In this document: piece after piece, positions 16,418 through 25,046 of the stretch
Layout of the letters: every line of letters starts with the position of its first letter
Position numbering within the stretch: position 1 is the stretch's first letter
Assembly: GCA_963743015.1 (NCBI GenBank)
Contig: CAVUOD010000014.1
Coordinates: forward strand, 310,001-374,000
Reading direction: 5' to 3'
Origin: CAVSRC01 sp963743015
Lineage (GTDB): Bacteria > Pseudomonadota > Alphaproteobacteria > Rhizobiales > Kaistiaceae
Length of the DNA stretch: 64,000 nucleotides
Position numbers and translations under genes: made by a program
The notes under the pieces: generated by a model
Seen by the model: only the letters and a program-made list of their open reading frames with translations
Told to the model about the DNA's origin: nothing
Databases searched by the model: none

Positions 16418-17425
16418 ATGGGCGCCACCGGATTCCAGCCTGCCCGCATCCTGCTTCTCGCCGGACTGACGGCCCTGGCGCTCATCGGATTCGCCAGCGG
16501 CGACGCCGGCATTCTTTCCGGCGCCAATCTCTACAGCATGGCCGTCTTCGCCGTGGAAATCGGCATCATCGCCTTCGGCCAGACACTGGTCATCTGCGGC
16601 GGCGACGGCGGCATCGACCTATCGGTCGGCGCAATCGCCGCCCTGTCCCAGGTATTGATGGGCCTGGCGCTGCAGGCCGGCATCCCGTGGCCGTTGAGCA
16701 TCCTTGTCGCGGTGGTCGCCGGGACCGTCATGGGCGCCTTCAACGGCGCCCTCGTGACCCGCTTCCTGATCCCGCCGATCATCACCACGCTGGCGACCAT
16801 GTTCATGTTCAGCGGACTGGCACTGGTGTGGACCGGCGGCATCAACATCGACCTGACGACCATGCCCCAGACCTTTCTGAATATCGGCCAGGGATCGGCC
16901 TTCGGCCTGCCGTTTCAGCTCCTGTGGGTCTACGTCCCGGTGTTCATCGTCCTCATCGCCCTGCAGCACCGCACCCAGTTCGGGCGCAGCCTCTATCTCG
17001 CCGGCACCAATACCTTGTCGGCGCGGCTCACCGGCATCCGGGTCGACCGCCTGAGGGCCTATACATTCGCGATTTCCGGCCTGCTTGCCGGTCTGGCGGG
17101 CGTGATCGAGGCGGCGCGGCTCGGCACCGCCAGCCCGACGGCCGCCGAACAGGCCAACCTGATCAGCATCGCCATCGTCGTCCTCGGCGGATCCAGCATC
17201 TTCGGCGGCGACGGTTCGGTGATCGGAACGGCGGTGGCGACGGTGCTGATCGGCGTGGTCAATTACGGCCTGAGCTACAACGACTTCAATCCGATCTACC
17301 AGGCCGGCGTGATGGGAATCATCCTGATTGCGGCGGTGCTCATCGAAAACTTCGCCGGCGGTCGGCCATGGGCGGCCCTGCCCTTCCTTGGCCGACGGGG
17401 CGCGATTGCCGGCGGGCAAGGCTGA
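16418..17425 (+). CDS. Sugar ABC transporter permease (CUT2) 2
   Basis: A 335-residue membrane protein homologous to the preceding gene, with GIDLSVGAIAALSQVLMGL, LAGTNTLSARLTGIRVDRL and a C-terminal GVMGIILIAAVLIEN helix. It begins four bases after the first permease. The frame is open further upstream, but that region is the end of permease 1. Two different permeases in one CUT2 operon fit the LsrCD/RhaPQ arrangement and the LsrB/RhaS-like binding protein. Confidence 0.92.
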   Translation: MGATGFQPARILLLAGLTALALIGFASGDAGILSGANLYSMAVFAVEIGIIAFGQTLVICGGDGGIDLSVGAIAALSQVLMGLALQAGIPWPLSILVAVVAGTVMGAFNGALVTRFLIPPIITTLATMFMFSGLALVWTGGINIDLTTMPQTFLNIGQGSAFGLPFQLLWVYVPVFIVLIALQHRTQFGRSLYLAGTNTLSARLTGIRVDRLRAYTFAISGLLAGLAGVIEAARLGTASPTAAEQANLISIAIVVLGGSSIFGGDGSVIGTAVATVLIGVVNYGLSYNDFNPIYQAGVMGIILIAAVLIENFAGGRPWAALPFLGRRGAIAGGQG

Positions 17426-18014
17426 CGGTGCGGCGGCACCCGGCCGCCCTGCCCCAAAGCGGGAATCGCCGCCGCAGGTCCCGACCTGTTGCGCGTTCAA
17501 GCGTCGAATTCTGCTGGCCCGGCCGTCAGAGCTCCTCGCGAATACGAGACAGCGGACTCATGCCGCACAATGCCGGTCGGCGCGCAGCAATCATCGGCGT
17601 CGGCGCCATGAGCTCCGGAATGGCCGGCGGCGTGGCGATCTTTCGCCTGGAACAGGGAAATCCAGGCGTTGCCGCTTGCTGCCATCCGGGAACGCGTCGT
17701 CGTCAGGCGGGATGCGATCAACGCTTGTCGGCTTGACGGCGCCGGGGTGAAATTACGCGCCCTGGTCACACAAGACCGTCCGGGGCGATCATCTGGGCAG
17801 GCGAGCTTATCGGCCGGAGTGGGAAGCTCATCGTGCGCCGCGAGCCGCCCTTACTGTACATCTGGCGTCGTATATGAGAGATTTTTCCCTGAAACGCGTC
17901 GGTAGTCTTGGAAACGAATTGGCAGCGTGGGTGGTGGCGACTGTTGATTGCCCAAAAGAACGGTTCTGACGTCGATCGACGCAAGCGCGGACAGGCATTT
18001 CAACCGGGCATGAC
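17426..18014. other. Intergenic region without a recognisable gene
   Basis: About 590 bases after the importer operon. A GC stem (GGCGGC 17432-17437, GCCGCC 17443-17448) directly after the permease could aid termination but has no T-run. Short frames in the rest show no family signature. From about 17860 the DNA becomes richer in A and T, as expected for the promoter of the next gene, but no confident -35/-10 pair was found. Confidence 0.5.
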
Positions 18015-19802
18015 ATGGTAAATCAATCTGCGATGACACACTTCGCCGCGGCGATGCGGCGTTGGGGCCCCGTCCCCGTCGTGATGCTGGTGGCGATAGC
18101 CGCGCTCATGACGCTGAGCACCGACGCCATGGCGAAAAAGCAGCGCCCGGCGCGACAGACCGTGGAAAAGGCGCAGCGTCAGGCCGGCGAGCCGATCATG
18201 GCGATCGTGTCGATCAAGTCCCAGCGGGTCACTTTCTACGACGCCGACGGCTGGATCATGCGTGCGCCGGTGTCAACCGGGACCAAGGGACGCGAGACGC
18301 CGGCCGGCGTCTTCGCCGTGATCGAGAAGGACAAGGACCACCACTCGTCCATGTATGACGACGCCTGGATGCCGAACATGCAGCGCATCACCTGGAACGG
18401 CATCGCGCTGCACGGCGGGCCGCTGCCCGGCTATGCGGCCTCGCACGGCTGCATCCGGATGCCTTACGGCTTTGCCGAGACGATGTTCGACAAGACGCGG
18501 ATCGGGATGCGGGTGATCATTTCGCCGAACGACGCGGCCCCGGTCGAATTTTCGCACCCGGCGCTGTTTCAACCGAACGCGGAGGCGATCGCGGCTGCTC
18601 CGGCGCGTGCCGAGAGGCTCACCGGCGAAGCCGCAGATGCCGCCAAGGCGGCCGCCGACGCGAAGAAGGCTGCCACCGCGGCAGCGCGCGAGGCAGCATC
18701 CGTGGCGAAACCGGTGGGCAAGCTGGAATTGCTGAAGAAGCGCGCCGACGCCAAGCTGGCTTCTGCCGACAAGGCGAGCGCCGCCGCGGACAAGGCGCAG
18801 GCGCAGGCCGAGGACCGGAAGCAGACGGCCGCCGCCGCGGCCGCAGACCTGGCGACGCAGCTCGACGCAGCCAAGACCGAGGCGACGGCGAAGCTTGCCG
18901 CCGCCGCAGCCGAAACGGACGCCGCGAAGGACGACGCGGCGAAGAAAGCTGCTGCGGCAACGGCACTTGAGGCAGCATCGCTGGCGGCGTCGGTGCGCAA
19001 GCTGGAAATCGCCAAGACCAGCGCCGACGCCAAGCTCGCCGACGCCGACAAGGCGGTCGCCACCGCCGAAGAGGCCAAGGCGCGGGCCGCGGAGGCAAGG
19101 CAGAAGGTCGCCGCCGATGCTGCGGACCTGGCGGCGCAGCTCGACACCGCCAAGTCCGACGCCACGGCGAAGGCCGACGCCGCTGAAGCCGCCAAGGACG
19201 CCGCCAAGGAGGCCGACGCCAGCAAGACTGTCGCCGCCAAGGCAGCGACCGAGGCAAGGCTCGCGCTCGAGCCGGTATCGGTCTACATCAGCCGCGCGAC
19301 CCAGACACTTTACGTGCGGCGCAACACGCACAAGCCGTGGCCGGACGGGGGCGAGGTGTTCGATTCGTCAATCGAGGTTCCGGTCACGATCCGCGACCCC
19401 GACAAGCCGATCGGCACGCACATATTCACGGCGATGGCGGGCAACGACACGGCTCTGCGCTGGACCGCGGTGACGATCGAAAACGCGGACGACGCCAAGG
19501 ACGCCCTCGACCGCATCACCATCCCGCAGGATGTGCTCGATCGCATCGCGCCGACCGCAGTGCCGCGATCCTCGATCATCGTCTCGGACGAGCCGCTGAG
19601 CCGGGAAACCAACTATCGCACCGAGTTCGTCGCGGTGCTGAGCGACTATCCGCAGGGCGGCTTCATCACGCGCCAGCCCAATGCCAGCGTCAGCGCCGCG
19701 AAGAGCCGGAACGGCTTCGGTGTCTTTTTGCCTTTCCAGAACAATTCCGGCAAGAGCCGCAGGCGGGTCCAGCTCGACTGGCTGGGACCGCCGCGGCGCT
19801 AG
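18015..19802 (+). CDS. Large L,D-transpeptidase (YkuD) with coiled coil and degenerate second domain
   Basis: A 595-residue exported protein. Residues 17-40 are a signal sequence or anchor. The YkuD domain (about 62-170) has the catalytic motif in HGGPLPGYAASHGCIRMP: His133, His144 and Cys146. Such enzymes form 3-3 cross-links in peptidoglycan or attach proteins to it. Residues about 195-415 are Ala/Lys/Asp-rich coiled coil with two copies of an about 88-residue repeat (beginning near 236 and 328, both with KLE-x-x-K and ADAKLA-x-ADKA). Residues 418-595 resemble the transpeptidase fold again (VYISRATQTLYVRR, PIGTHIFTA) but lack the His-Gly-Cys motif. A start at residue 7 is also possible. Neighbours do not suggest an operon. 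Confidence 0.85.
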   Translation: MVNQSAMTHFAAAMRRWGPVPVVMLVAIAALMTLSTDAMAKKQRPARQTVEKAQRQAGEPIMAIVSIKSQRVTFYDADGWIMRAPVSTGTKGRETPAGVFAVIEKDKDHHSSMYDDAWMPNMQRITWNGIALHGGPLPGYAASHGCIRMPYGFAETMFDKTRIGMRVIISPNDAAPVEFSHPALFQPNAEAIAAAPARAERLTGEAADAAKAAADAKKAATAAAREAASVAKPVGKLELLKKRADAKLASADKASAAADKAQAQAEDRKQTAAAAAADLATQLDAAKTEATAKLAAAAAETDAAKDDAAKKAAAATALEAASLAASVRKLEIAKTSADAKLADADKAVATAEEAKARAAEARQKVAADAADLAAQLDTAKSDATAKADAAEAAKDAAKEADASKTVAAKAATEARLALEPVSVYISRATQTLYVRRNTHKPWPDGGEVFDSSIEVPVTIRDPDKPIGTHIFTAMAGNDTALRWTAVTIENADDAKDALDRITIPQDVLDRIAPTAVPRSSIIVSDEPLSRETNYRTEFVAVLSDYPQGGFITRQPNASVSAAKSRNGFGVFLPFQNNSGKSRRRVQLDWLGPPRR

Positions 19803-19914
19803 GACACGGCACGCGGCGCAGGCCGCGCGGCCGGTTGCCCGGGGTCAGCCGCGAGCGAGGCGATCCGGCAGCAGATCCGGCATGTCCGGTCGTGGCGCAC
19901 GGAAGCGCCGCGGC

Positions 19915-20688
19915 CTACCAGAGAACGTAGCCGCCATCTGCCAGCACGATCGAGCCAGTCATCAGGCTGGACGCGTCGCTGGCGAGAAACAGCACGACCG
20001 CCGCCACTTCGTCGGTGCGGCCAAGACGCGCCATCGGCGTTCCGCCGACCCAATATTTGTACATCTCCGGGTCGTCGTAGACGTAGGCATTCATCTCGGT
20101 GTCGATATAGGTCGGCGCGACGGCATTGACGCGGACGCCGCGCGCGCCCCACTCGGCGGCGAGCGAGCGGGTCAGGTGATGCATGGCCGCCTTGCTGGCA
20201 TTGTAATTCGCCTGCTCCTGCGGGCGATTGACGATCACGGCGGACATCGACCCGACATTGACGATGGCGCCGCTGCCGCGCTCCAGCATGCCACGACCGA
20301 ATTCGCGGCAGCACCAGAAGGCGCCGTTGAGATTGACGTCGATGACCTTGTTCCAGACATCGTCGGCCATGGTCTCGGCCGGATGGTTGCTGATGGCGAT
20401 GCCGGCATTGTTGACCAGCACATCGACGCGGCCATGGCGGGCGACGATGGCCTGCTGCACGCGCTCCACCGCCTTCACGTCGGTCACGTCGAGGACCTCG
20501 CTGTCGACCTTGTAGCCCTTGCCGGCGAGTTCCTTGGCGGACTTGGCGAGCTGTTCCCCGTCGAGGTCGGTGAGAACGACCAGAGCGCCCGCCTCGGCGA
20601 GCGCCTCGGCGATGGCAAGCCCGATGCCGCGCGCCGCACCGGTGACGACGGCAACCTTGCCGTCGAGTTTGAAGCGTTCGAGATACAT
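19915..20688 (-). CDS. SDR family dehydrogenase, polyol/sugar type
   Basis: A 257-residue classical short-chain dehydrogenase. TGAARGIG binds NAD(P), NNAG and the catalytic Tyr-Lys pair in YNASK are present, and Asp in LTDLDGEQ after the second strand suggests NAD preference. It is the last gene of the minus-strand arm that also holds an importer, an FGGY kinase and a GldA-like dehydrogenase, so it probably oxidises a polyol or reduces a ketose there. The substrate cannot be told. Confidence 0.87.
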   Translation of the reverse strand: MYLERFKLDGKVAVVTGAARGIGLAIAEALAEAGALVVLTDLDGEQLAKSAKELAGKGYKVDSEVLDVTDVKAVERVQQAIVARHGRVDVLVNNAGIAISNHPAETMADDVWNKVIDVNLNGAFWCCREFGRGMLERGSGAIVNVGSMSAVIVNRPQEQANYNASKAAMHHLTRSLAAEWGARGVRVNAVAPTYIDTEMNAYVYDDPEMYKYWVGGTPMARLGRTDEVAAVVLFLASDASSLMTGSIVLADGGYVLW

Positions 20689-20706
20689 GGCAGCGATCCT
20701 CAGAGT

Positions 20707-21453
20707 TCAGCCGGCGGAATAGCCGCCGTCGACAGGAATGGTGGTGGCCGTGACATAGAGCGAAGCGGGCGAAGCGAGGAAGATCACGGTGCCGACGAGA
20801 TCGTCGACGGTTCCCCAGCGTTTCATCGCCGTGCGCTTCTCGATCCTGTCGAAATCGGCCGGAACTGACCACAGCGCCTTGGTCATCGCCGTCTTGTGAT
20901 AGCCGGGCGCGACCGCATTGACGCGGATGCCGTCGCGACCCAGGCGATGGGCGAGCGCACGGGTCAGGCCCATGATGCCTGTCTTGCTGGCGCCATAGGC
21001 GGGCACGGACTCGTCGGCGAGGTAGCTCAGCATCGAGGCGAAGTTGATGACGCTTCCCTTACTGGCGCGGAGCTGCGGCAACGCGGCCATGGTGGTGCGC
21101 ATGGCGGCGTTGAGGTTGACGTCCATCACCTCGAGATAGGTCGCGTCTTCGTATTCCGCGTCGGGGCGGGCGATGCCGGCGGCATTGACCAGCACGTCGA
21201 GCCTGGGCAGCGCCTTGATGAAGGCGTCGATCTCGGTCGGACTGCGCACGTCGAGCCGGGCGAAGCGGAGCTTCGGGTGCGCAGCCTTCTCGGCGGCGAT
21301 CTTCGCCTCGGAGGAGCCGGTGGCGATCACCTCGGCACCGAGGCGCGCAAAGCCTTCGGCGATTGCAAGCCCAATGCCGCTGGTCGCGCCGGATACGAGC
21401 ACCGTCTTGCCGGCGAACAGATCGGGTCGAAAACTGGCGATGATCTCGTCCAT
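20707..21453 (-). CDS. SDR family dehydrogenase
   Basis: A 248-residue short-chain dehydrogenase with SGATSGIG, NAAG and the catalytic YGASK. The ATG at 21453 begins one base after the stop of the upstream gene, with GAGGAG 10 bases before it; a further start upstream would overlap that gene. Residues following the second strand (IATGSSEAK) lack the Asp typical of NAD-specific members, so NADP use is possible. It lies 18 bases before the second SDR gene, and the two may act on successive intermediates. Confidence 0.86.
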   Translation of the reverse strand: MDEIIASFRPDLFAGKTVLVSGATSGIGLAIAEGFARLGAEVIATGSSEAKIAAEKAAHPKLRFARLDVRSPTEIDAFIKALPRLDVLVNAAGIARPDAEYEDATYLEVMDVNLNAAMRTTMAALPQLRASKGSVINFASMLSYLADESVPAYGASKTGIMGLTRALAHRLGRDGIRVNAVAPGYHKTAMTKALWSVPADFDRIEKRTAMKRWGTVDDLVGTVIFLASPASLYVTATTIPVDGGYSAG

Positions 21454-21454
21454 G

Positions 21455-22522
21455 TCAAACCAACTCCTCAAGAACCTCGACCACCATGTCGGCAGTCACA
21501 GGCATCGGCTCATTGTGGATGATCTCGCCGGGACGGCAGGCGCGCTCGGCGATGATACGGAGCTTCTCCGGTGTCGCGTCGGCGATACCGATATCGGCAA
21601 GCTTCGTCGGCAGGCGCACGTCCTCGATGAACTTGCGGACCGCCTCGTAGTCCTTCTCCGGCACCTTTTCGAGCTTCAGCTCGGCAAGCACGCCGATCGC
21701 CACCTTCTCGCCGTGCAGATAGTGATGCACCTCGTCGAGCTCGCAGAGACCGTGATGGACGGCATGGGCGCCGGCAACGCCGCCGGATTCGAAGCCGAGG
21801 CCACTCAGCAGGATATTCGCCTCGACGATGCGCTCGATCGCCGGACCGGCGGTCCTGGCATCGCATTCCTCGAGCGCGGCAACGCCGTATTCGAAGATGG
21901 TATCGCGGCAGAAGCGGGCAATGTCGTAGGCGAGCGGCACACCGGGAAGGCCCAGGCAATTGCCGGCACCGGATTTGCGCGCAGCTTCCGCCTCGTAATA
22001 GGTGGCAAGCGCATCGCCAATACCGGCGGCCAGGAATCGGGCCGGCGCGGCTGCAATGACGTTGGTGTCGACGAGAACCAGGTCCGGATTGTCCGGCAGG
22101 AACATGTCGTAGGCGACCTTGCCCTCGTCGGTGTAGATGACCGCCAGCGCGCTGCAGGGCGCATCCGAAGCGGCAATGCTCGGAATGACGATCGAGCGGG
22201 CCTCGAGCTGATGGGCCGCGGCCTTGGCGGTATCAAGCGCCTTGCCGCCGCCGACGCCGATCACGGTGGAAGCCCCCGCCTCGCGGCCGGCAGCAACGAC
22301 GCGGGCGATCTCGCTCTCCGAGCTTTCGCCGCCGTGGCGGATGAGGGTGAGCGCCACCTTGCCATCGGTCGCAGCCTCGATGGCCGGCGCGAGCGCATCG
22401 AAGACCCCGCGATCGAGCACGCAGATGGCGGCAGGACCGTATTTCTGTGCTTCATCGCCGAGGCGTTCGATTGCGCCTGGGCCCTGAATGTAGCGACCCG
22501 GGAAGCGGGCACCACGGATCAT
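21455..22522 (-). CDS. GldA-like iron/zinc-containing alcohol dehydrogenase
   Basis: A 355-residue protein of the glycerol dehydrogenase family. GVGGGKALDTAKA is the NAD-binding signature. The metal ligands are likely Asp in AGIGDALATYYEAEA, His in AHAVHHG and His in LHGEKVAIG. The family oxidises vicinal diols such as glycerol or related polyols. Its start overlaps the kinase stop by 4 bases (ATGA). Placed with a kinase and two SDRs, it probably acts in polyol catabolism; glycerol itself is not implied. Confidence 0.85.
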   Translation of the reverse strand: MIRGARFPGRYIQGPGAIERLGDEAQKYGPAAICVLDRGVFDALAPAIEAATDGKVALTLIRHGGESSESEIARVVAAGREAGASTVIGVGGGKALDTAKAAAHQLEARSIVIPSIAASDAPCSALAVIYTDEGKVAYDMFLPDNPDLVLVDTNVIAAAPARFLAAGIGDALATYYEAEAARKSGAGNCLGLPGVPLAYDIARFCRDTIFEYGVAALEECDARTAGPAIERIVEANILLSGLGFESGGVAGAHAVHHGLCELDEVHHYLHGEKVAIGVLAELKLEKVPEKDYEAVRKFIEDVRLPTKLADIGIADATPEKLRIIAERACRPGEIIHNEPMPVTADMVVEVLEELV

Positions 22523-24033
22523 GAGGATTCTCCCTGAGCTAGACGATCGAGGTCGTCGTAAAGGGCCTGGCTGTGGCGATAGAGCCGCGCGAAGAAGGGC
22601 TGCATCTCAGCATAGCGCTCCACCCAGGCCGGGTTCGGCAGGACCTCGGTGTCGTAGTCGACGAAGGCGTCGATTGCGTCCTCGATGGCGGCGAACTGAC
22701 CCGTCGCTGTCGCCGCCATGGCGGCGCAGCCGATCAAGCCGCATTCGGGCTCGCTCGGTACGACGACCGGGACGCCATAGATGGACGCCTTGATCTCGAG
22801 CCACAGCGACGTCTTGGCGCCGCCGCCGGAGGCGATGACGCGGGTGACCTTGGTGCCTGCCGCCGCCTCCATGATGCGCATGTGGCGGGCAGCGGCGAAG
22901 GCGACGCCCTCGAGAACGGCACGGTGCAGGTGCGCCAGGCCGTGGGCGGCGCCAAGGCCGAAGAACTGGGCACGGGCGTTGCGGTGTTCGCCGAGACGTT
23001 CGCCGGTGAGATAAGGCAGGAAGAACAGGCCGTCGGAGCCGGCCGGCGCTTCCGCCGCCTTGGCCGAAATCTCGGCATAGCTCAAAGCCTTTTCGTGGAA
23101 GGCGCGGCGCGCCCAGCGCATGCCGTCGCCGCCGGTTTCGAGCAGGACGAAGGGACCCCAATTGCCTTCGATGGTGGCGACGTTGGAGATTTCGGGATCG
23201 AGCAGCGGGCGCTTGGCGATGAGCGTCAGGATGCAGGACGTGCCGGTGACATCCGAGACGAGTCCCTCGCGGCAAGTGCCTGAGCCGAGCAGCGCGACCG
23301 GATAGTCGGCGCCGCCGACAAGCACCGGCGTGCCGGCGCGCAGACCCGTCTCCTCTGCCGCCGCAGCGGTGACAGCGCCCAGAATGTCGAGCGGTTCGCG
23401 GATCGGCGGCAGCTTGTCCAAATCAAGGCCGAGCTTGTCGACCATTGCCGGCGACCAGGCGCGGCTCGTCGGATTCATCAGGAAGCTGCATGAGGCATCG
23501 CCGGTATCCATGGCGATTTCGCCGGTGAGCTTCAGGTTGATGTAGTCCTTCGGCATGATGACCGCACGGGTCGCGGCGTAGGCTTTCGGATTGTGCTCGC
23601 GCAGCCAGGCGAGCTTGAAGCCCGGCCAGGCCGGCGTCGGTGGATTGCCGCTTTCGGCGAGATAGGTGTCGGGCGGATTGTCGCGTTCGAACGCGGTGAC
23701 GATATCGACGCTGCGCTTGTCGTTCCACAGCGGCGCGGTCTCGAGCAGCAGTTCGCCGCGCTCGTCGACCAGCACGTTGCCGTGCATCTGGCCGCAGGCC
23801 GAGACCGCCGCGACCCGGTTGCGGGCGTCGTCGATCCGGCCGAGTACGGTGCGGGTCGCCCGGGCCACGCCGGCCCACCAGTCCGCCGGACGCTGCTCGG
23901 CCCAGCCGAATTGCGGAACGAGCTGCTCTTCCTCTACCGCCTCAACGGCGAGGATCGCACCGGTGCGATCAAGAAGGGCGGCGCGGGCACTGCCCGTGCC
24001 GACGTCGATCGACAAATAGAGGTCGTGTGTCAT
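22519..24033 (-). CDS. FGGY-family carbohydrate kinase, xylulokinase-like
   Basis: A 504-residue sugar kinase. The N-terminus LSIDVGTGSARAALLD is the FGGY phosphate-binding start; GGADYPVALLGSG and TGERLGEHRN lie in the middle; IASGGGAKTSLWL is the C-terminal ATP-binding motif. ATG at 24033 places the phosphate motif at residue 6, as usual. It should phosphorylate the keto-sugar or polyol brought in by the importer encoded upstream. Members of this family act on xylulose, ribulose, erythritol and others; the sequence does not decide. Confidence 0.87.
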   Translation of the reverse strand: MTHDLYLSIDVGTGSARAALLDRTGAILAVEAVEEEQLVPQFGWAEQRPADWWAGVARATRTVLGRIDDARNRVAAVSACGQMHGNVLVDERGELLLETAPLWNDKRSVDIVTAFERDNPPDTYLAESGNPPTPAWPGFKLAWLREHNPKAYAATRAVIMPKDYINLKLTGEIAMDTGDASCSFLMNPTSRAWSPAMVDKLGLDLDKLPPIREPLDILGAVTAAAAEETGLRAGTPVLVGGADYPVALLGSGTCREGLVSDVTGTSCILTLIAKRPLLDPEISNVATIEGNWGPFVLLETGGDGMRWARRAFHEKALSYAEISAKAAEAPAGSDGLFFLPYLTGERLGEHRNARAQFFGLGAAHGLAHLHRAVLEGVAFAAARHMRIMEAAAGTKVTRVIASGGGAKTSLWLEIKASIYGVPVVVPSEPECGLIGCAAMAATATGQFAAIEDAIDAFVDYDTEVLPNPAWVERYAEMQPFFARLYRHSQALYDDLDRLAQGESS

Positions 24034-24041
24034 CTCCGCTT

Positions 24042-25046
24042 CTAGCGACGCAGTATGGTTGAGCCGAACTGCAGCAGCATCGCCACGATGATGATGAGAC
24101 CCGTATAGACCTGCTGGTGATAGCCGGGCACGCCGGCGAGATTCATGATGTTGCCGATGATCCCCATGATCATGGCGCCGAGGAACGTGTTGAAGACGCC
24201 ACCGCGCCCGCCCATGAGGCTGGCACCGCCGATGACCACGGCGGCGATGACGTTGAGTTCCATGCCGACGCCGACCTGCGAGGAGCCGACGGTGGTGCGG
24301 CTGGACGATATGATGCCCGCAACCGCCGCCAACGCACCGGAGATGACGTAGACCGAGACGACGTAGCGCTGCACCGGAATGCCCGACAGGCGCACGGCCT
24401 CTTCGTTCGAGCCGATCGCTTTGACGATGCGGCCGAAGCGCGTGAAGTTGAGCACCACGGCGGCGATCGCGAAGATGATGAACATCAGAACGACCGGCCA
24501 AGGCAGGCTGAATGCGCCGAGCGGCAGGAAGCCCGAACCGAAGGTGGCAATGATGTCGCCGCCCGGGCCCAGCGGAATTGGCTGGCCGCTCGAGATGATC
24601 AGCGACAGGCCGCGGGCGATCGCCATCATCGCCAGCGACATGACGAAAGGCGCAAGACGGACATAGGCCACGAAGGCGCCGGTCACCAGCCCGCAAGCTG
24701 CGCCCGACAGGATGACCAGCCCAACCGAGCTGGTAGCGCCGAAGCCGGAGATCGCAATGAAATAGGCGATGAGCACACTGCCCAGCGCCTCGATCGAGCC
24801 GACGGAAAGGTCGATGCCGGCCGTCAGGATGACGAACAGCATGCCCACCGACATGATGCCGGCGCCGGCCGCCACCTGTCGCAGGACGTTGACGATATTA
24901 CGGGAGCTGAGGAAGTTGTCGGACCAGACGGTCGCGACGATGATCAGCACGAGGAAGATGCCGAGCGTGCCGAAACGCTGCAGCAGATCGGCGAAATTGA
25001 ACTTCGATTGTGCGGTCGTCGCGGCGCTTGAAACGGATGTGGTCAC
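24042..25046 (-). CDS. Ribose-type ABC transporter permease
   Basis: A 334-residue inner-membrane protein of the RbsC family with about eight to ten hydrophobic segments. It shows FVILTAGIDLSVGSIEALGS, AIGSNEEAVRLSGIPV and the glycine-rich GGASLMGGRGG typical of CUT2 permeases. It starts inside the last bases of the ATPase gene (4-base overlap). It is the only permease of this importer, so it should work as a homodimer. Confidence 0.92.
   Translation of the reverse strand: MTTSVSSAATTAQSKFNFADLLQRFGTLGIFLVLIIVATVWSDNFLSSRNIVNVLRQVAAGAGIMSVGMLFVILTAGIDLSVGSIEALGSVLIAYFIAISGFGATSSVGLVILSGAACGLVTGAFVAYVRLAPFVMSLAMMAIARGLSLIISSGQPIPLGPGGDIIATFGSGFLPLGAFSLPWPVVLMFIIFAIAAVVLNFTRFGRIVKAIGSNEEAVRLSGIPVQRYVVSVYVISGALAAVAGIISSSRTTVGSSQVGVGMELNVIAAVVIGGASLMGGRGGVFNTFLGAMIMGIIGNIMNLAGVPGYHQQVYTGLIIIVAMLLQFGSTILRR

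Noticed and set aside
17426..18014. Possible insertion-sequence remnant on the minus strand near 17770-18040
   Set aside because: The short frames have no transposase motif and no terminal inverted repeats or target duplication were found.
24034..24696. N-terminal extension of the FGGY kinase frame upstream of 24033
   Set aside because: The extension lies antisense-frame within the permease gene and is Arg/His-rich; the kinase phosphate loop is at the normal distance from the ATG at 24033.
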